Source: Gracilibacillus alcaliphilus | GTDB lineage: Bacteria > Bacillota > Bacilli > Bacillales > Amphibacillaceae | NCBI RefSeq assembly: GCF_016909015.1 | Contig: NZ_JAFBFA010000003.1 | Coordinates: 182,849 to 246,848, forward strand | DNA length: 64,000 bases | Direction of reading: 5' to 3' | Part shown: positions 61,113 through 64,000 of the stretch, one piece after another | Layout: each line of letters opens with the position of its first letter | Numbering within the stretch: the stretch's first letter is position 1 | Notes under the pieces: generated by a model | Databases searched by the model: none | What the model was told of the DNA's origin: nothing | The model's input: the letters and a program-made list of their open reading frames with translations, nothing else | Program-made: the position numbers and the translations under genes

Positions 61113-62081
61113 ATGCGAGGAGACCGGCTTGTATCTATACTGTTATTATTACAATCCCACGGGCAAATGACTGCAAAAGAATTAGCAGAAAAGCTGGAGG
61201 TTTCCGAACGAACTATTTATCGAGATATGGAGGCCTTAAGCGGAACCGGTATTCCGGTTTTAGCGGAACGTGGGAAAAACGGCGGCTGGTCATTACTAGA
61301 GGATTATCGAACTAATCTAACAGGTTTAAAGGAGTCCGAAATCCGGACGCTGTTTATTCATCCTTCTACACAATTATTGGATGATTTAGGCTTGACCCGT
61401 ACATCTGAGGAAGCCAGAAATAAACTAATCGCTTCCCTTCCCGCTGTCTACCGTGACAATGCACAAAATGTTTGGAATCGAATCCATGTCGATATGAGTA
61501 CATGGCGTCAGCGTAAAGAGAAAATGGTCTCCTTTGAGGTGCTCAAGGAAGCGATTTGGAACGAAAATAAATTAAAAATTGTCTATGAACGTTTGGACGG
61601 AAAAACAAATGAACGCATAGTCAAACCACTTGGACTTGTGGCCAAGGGAAGCCATTGGTACTTTATTGCTTCCAAAGAGAATGACGAGATTCGAAATTAC
61701 CGGGCCTCACGGATATGGTCTGCCGTTCCAATAGAGGAAACGTTTGAAAGACCTAAGGGTTTCAACCTCGCTCAGTATTGGGATTCGTCGACCAAAGCAT
61801 TTATAAAAAATTTACCTCGATATGAAGTGTCAGTGGAAGTATCGCCATCTATCCTAACTCGGCTAAAATTTGCCGGACGGTTTGTGCAAATTATTGATAT
61901 GGAAAATAAGGAGCAAGACAGCTGGATCACTGTCAGACTTTCATTTGAAACGGAAGACGAAGCGAAGGGATATATCCTGGGATTCGCCGATCAAATAAAA
62001 GTAATCGAGCCGATAGAATTACGCCAGAACATCCTTGAAATGGCTAAAGCCACGGTAACGTTTTACAGCAAACAAACGTAA
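61113..62081 (+). CDS. HTH and WYL domain regulator (YafY/YobV type)
   Basis: 322-residue regulator: HTH_11 winged helix MRGDRLVSILLLLQSHGQMT, AKELAEKLEVSERTIYRDME, GIPVLAERGKNGGWSL; WYL domain ERIVKPLGLVAKGSHWYFIA ... IRNYRASRIWS; C-terminal WCX part (VRLSFETEDEAKGYILGFAD). ATG at 61113 follows AAAGGGTGAGG. Divergent from the UvrA-like gene and probably its ligand-responsive regulator. Followed convergently by the phosphotransferase gene. Confidence 0.92.
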   Translation: MRGDRLVSILLLLQSHGQMTAKELAEKLEVSERTIYRDMEALSGTGIPVLAERGKNGGWSLLEDYRTNLTGLKESEIRTLFIHPSTQLLDDLGLTRTSEEARNKLIASLPAVYRDNAQNVWNRIHVDMSTWRQRKEKMVSFEVLKEAIWNENKLKIVYERLDGKTNERIVKPLGLVAKGSHWYFIASKENDEIRNYRASRIWSAVPIEETFERPKGFNLAQYWDSSTKAFIKNLPRYEVSVEVSPSILTRLKFAGRFVQIIDMENKEQDSWITVRLSFETEDEAKGYILGFADQIKVIEPIELRQNILEMAKATVTFYSKQT

Positions 62082-62118
62082 TATTTGTTGTTCCTAATTC
62101 CATGCAGAAAATAGGTAA

Positions 62119-63015
62119 TTACTTTTGCTGAATAAGTGTCTTGCACCGATTGATTATCCATGGCAATAGAGCATCCGTACCTTGATTAGCGGTACTCCAA
62201 TAAAGTTCCTGGAGTCCGCAATGCAGCTGGTAACATAAAAGCCGCTCTGAAGCATAATTGGTATTACCCCTTAGTTGCAACTCTTCCCTTACGTGTGTCA
62301 TATGATCTTCGTTCCAAAAAAGAAGGGTAGCCAGTTCATATAACGGATCGCCAAAAAGTGCTAAATCCCAGTCAATTACTGCTGTGATACTGCTTTTATC
62401 TGTTAACACATTGTAAGAACCAAAATCACCATGAATTAAGGTGCGCGTCTCCGGACAATACTTGTTTAAATTTGCCATACAAGTAAACATTTTTTCTATC
62501 GTATGCCTATCTAACTGATTATGAACACGATTCCAATCGTAATACGCAGAATCCCAGATACTTTGAAGAAAGGCATTCCAACTTGAAAAGGCTCCCTCCC
62601 CTTTTGAATTAAATCTTCCAAATCCACTCGTTCCTGTTAAATCAGCATTTGCGATTGCTCCAACCACATCAACCACAGATTTAGTAATTTGCGGGAGTTC
62701 CTCCACCTCCAGATCTTGAATTCTGATGCCATCAGCCTTTCTGGCAATACAAAATGCCTTACCATTTTTCATATAATCCACTTCGACAACCTCTGGAATC
62801 GGAAGTGACTCACTGCGAAACATCTGACTAACATACGCATCTTTTTTAAAGCCATCGATAGCTGTATTGATTCGAATGACATAGTTGTTTTTATCAAATC
62901 TGAACCCGAATGCTTGAGAAGACAGCCCCTCCGTCAGCTGACAAAAATCAGAAATAGTTCCCCAGCGTTTTTCTAAGAAAGCTTTGACTCTATCTTTAGG
63001 AATGGTTGTTTTCAT
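62119..63015 (-). CDS. Aminoglycoside-phosphotransferase-like kinase
   Basis: 298-residue APH-family kinase, related in pattern to hygromycin-B 4-O-kinase. Lobe: NYVIRINTAIDGFKKDAYV (ATP Lys/Arg region), catalytic loop TLIHGDFGSYNVL (HGDxxxxN) about residue 193, metal-binding VIDWDLALFGDP. Substrate may be an aminoglycoside, but the family also contains choline, sugar and macrolide kinases. ATG at 63015 follows GAGGAGGTG. Its promoter region includes the repeat at 63036. Confidence 0.87.
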   Translation of the reverse strand: MKTTIPKDRVKAFLEKRWGTISDFCQLTEGLSSQAFGFRFDKNNYVIRINTAIDGFKKDAYVSQMFRSESLPIPEVVEVDYMKNGKAFCIARKADGIRIQDLEVEELPQITKSVVDVVGAIANADLTGTSGFGRFNSKGEGAFSSWNAFLQSIWDSAYYDWNRVHNQLDRHTIEKMFTCMANLNKYCPETRTLIHGDFGSYNVLTDKSSITAVIDWDLALFGDPLYELATLLFWNEDHMTHVREELQLRGNTNYASERLLCYQLHCGLQELYWSTANQGTDALLPWIINRCKTLIQQK

Positions 63016-63035
63016 TTACCAACACCTCCTCTCTT

Positions 63036-63169
63036 TTTATCGCAGTGTAGCTGGCTGTATGACTCCCACTTCAAGAAATCACGTCATGTCTAAGCAGGAG
63101 ATCCAACAGCCAGTAACTGACCGGTTGATTCAACTAACGTTCCTTGGAACGACGTTTCACTTTATTGAC
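63036..63169 (+). repeat. Dispersed IS200/IS605-like MITE, copy B
   Basis: About 134 bases matching copy A at both ends: TTTATCGCAGTGTAGCTGGC at the start, CAGCCAGTAAC in the middle, GGAACGACGTTTCACTTTA at the end. It lacks the long inner hairpin of copy A (TTCC-TTGGAA replaces it). It sits between the phosphotransferase and methyltransferase genes, and the stop codon of the latter (63162) lies within its edge. Confidence 0.75.
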
Positions 63170-63767
63170 ATGGTTGAGCCCATATTAAATATAAAAAACC
63201 TGCCAAGTAACGCTCTTCTCTCACAAGCTTTAGATCAGATTTTTTTACAATATCAGAGATATTTCTATTCTGGTGACACCCTACCACTTTTACTGACAAA
63301 GGATCGACGAATTTTTGCACTCCAGCCCAAAATTTGCTTGTGCTAATACCATGCTCCAATAGCAGTATTTTCCCTTCTGGCTTACACCACTTTTGAAAGT
63401 TGTTTAGGACAGCGACAGGCTGTTGATAGGCACATAGACTAGTAGAAGATATAATTGTGTCGAAACTGTTCTCTGCAAATTCCATCGTTTCGACATCTTG
63501 TTGGATCAGTGTTGTTGAAAAAGGGTAATCCTTTGCCGCATGCTGTGCTGTTTTCAACATTTCGCTGCTAAAATCCACCCCTGTCAATTCAATATTGCTA
63601 TTGTAGCAGGGAAAATTAAGCCCAGAACCAATAGCAACTTCCAACACCTTTCCTTCGGCTTCTGGAAAAATACGCTGACGAAATTTATATAGCTGGTCAT
63701 TTTTCCGTCGTTTATCATATTTTTCTGCCTGTTTATCGAATTTTTTAATTAATGATTTGCGATCCAT
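63162..63767 (-). CDS. Class I SAM-dependent methyltransferase
   Basis: 201-residue methyltransferase of the UbiE/Methyltransf_11 type. Motif I VLEVAIGSGLNF (about residue 40), VDFSSEMLKTAQHAA (motif post-I), FDTIISSTSLCAY (motif IV) and GKILLLEHGISTSKFWAG. Substrate unknown; relatives methylate lipids and quinones. ATG at 63767 follows GGGGGATGAC. Its last codons lie in repeat B, so the natural C-terminus may have been changed by the insertion. Confidence 0.87.
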   Translation of the reverse strand: MDRKSLIKKFDKQAEKYDKRRKNDQLYKFRQRIFPEAEGKVLEVAIGSGLNFPCYNSNIELTGVDFSSEMLKTAQHAAKDYPFSTTLIQQDVETMEFAENSFDTIISSTSLCAYQQPVAVLNNFQKWCKPEGKILLLEHGISTSKFWAGVQKFVDPLSVKVVGCHQNRNISDIVKKSDLKLVREERYLAGFLYLIWAQPCQ

Positions 63768-64000
63768 GTCATCCCCCGTTCCTTATTTATTTTAATAAAA
63801 CCATGGATGAGTTCTTCCTGATTAGTTCAACAACTGATTTGAAACCATCCTGTTTCTTTTGGAAAATCGTTTCTGGTCAAATTCTGGCCAATAAGCATTT
63901 GACGATAACTCAACTTTCGCACACTGAAATAGACAAGTAACCCTTGATATAGTTAGGTAAACCTGCCACCCATTGCTGTACTTGATTTTTTATTAATTTT
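63768..64000. other. Right window edge, no recognised gene
   Basis: A minus-strand peptide QWVAGLPNYIKGYLSISVCE can be read from the edge but is too short to assign. Otherwise AT-rich non-coding sequence. Confidence 0.3.

Noticed and set aside
63900..64000. 3' end of a further gene on the minus strand
   Set aside because: Only about 20 readable residues; too short to judge.
1..64000. CRISPR arrays, tRNA, rRNA, prophage genes
   Set aside because: No regularly spaced repeats, no cloverleaf or rRNA landmarks, no phage structural genes recognised.

Overview
The window looks like one continuous piece of chromosome from a low-GC Gram-positive bacterium of the Bacillaceae. Evidence: strong Shine-Dalgarno sites (AAGGAGG type), frequent TTG and GTG starts, sigma-A-like promoters, and genes typical of Bacillus relatives (hxlR-hxlAB, DUF418, DUF3021-LytTR, Lnr-like exporters, HelD). 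Halotolerant genera such as Gracilibacillus, Oceanobacillus or Virgibacillus fit, but the genus is an inference. I saw no rRNA, tRNA, CRISPR array or prophage.

Layout. 1-1508: 5' part of a HelD-type helicase gene cut by the window edge. 1.8-3.1 kb: a dihydrofolate-reductase-like protein and a GrpB protein. 3.1-7.9 kb: a frameshifted HD hydrolase, a MerR regulator, a DrrAB-type exporter with a small membrane protein, and a TetR gene with matching operators in front of regulator and exporter. 8.1-13.6 kb: alpha/beta hydrolase, metallo-beta-lactamase-fold protein, short-chain dehydrogenase and a MalT-like LuxR regulator. 13.8-14.4 kb: a decayed toxin-antitoxin pair. 14.6-21.7 kb: an ABC exporter with two permeases plus histidine kinase and response regulator (linearmycin-resistance-like set), a dead DUF418 gene, a CPBP protease and a DUF2441 protein; four copies of one palindrome lie around them. 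21.8-28.3 kb: racemase-like protein, DUF5946, a tnpB remnant, a VOC-AlkD-TetR operon, two duplicated small membrane proteins, two lipoproteins and a NlpC/P60-like hydrolase. 28.5-32 kb: an Rrf2 regulator with a thioredoxin-reductase-like enzyme, then an ArsR-(SRPBCC+DUF1801)-flavin reductase operon. 32.3-36.6 kb: truncated DUF899, DinB, and the formaldehyde-fixing hxlR/hxlAB locus, then DUF418. 36.7-39 kb: repeats and IS200/IS605 scars around a diacetyl-reductase-like SDR, a dead DUF2200 gene and a monooxygenase. 39.3-43 kb: ABC exporter with LytTR and DUF3021 proteins, then a tRNA-dihydrouridine synthase. 43.5-54.5 kb: serine hydrolase with TetR, VOC protein, epimerase, XRE membrane regulator, MacB/FtsX-type ABC system with PadR, and a WYL regulator divergent from a GyrI-like protein. 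54.6-64 kb: MetE-like enzyme, hydrolase, DUF523, a dead serine hydrolase, a UvrA-like ABC protein divergent from a WYL regulator, an aminoglycoside-phosphotransferase-like kinase and a methyltransferase.

Theme. This is an accessory region built from many small regulator-plus-effector cassettes. Four ABC exporter systems are each next to a different sensor type (TetR/MerR, two-component, LytTR, PadR), and HelD, UvrA-like, APH-like, AlkD, VOC and RuMP proteins point to defence against antibiotics, alkylating agents and reactive carbonyls. Most cassettes have a readable operator palindrome. At least eight broken genes and several IS200/IS605 scars show that the region gains and loses genes quickly. 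The least explained signals are the four-copy palindrome around the Lnr-like operon, the concentric dyad at 52.5 kb, and the inverted-repeat module in front of the SDR operon.
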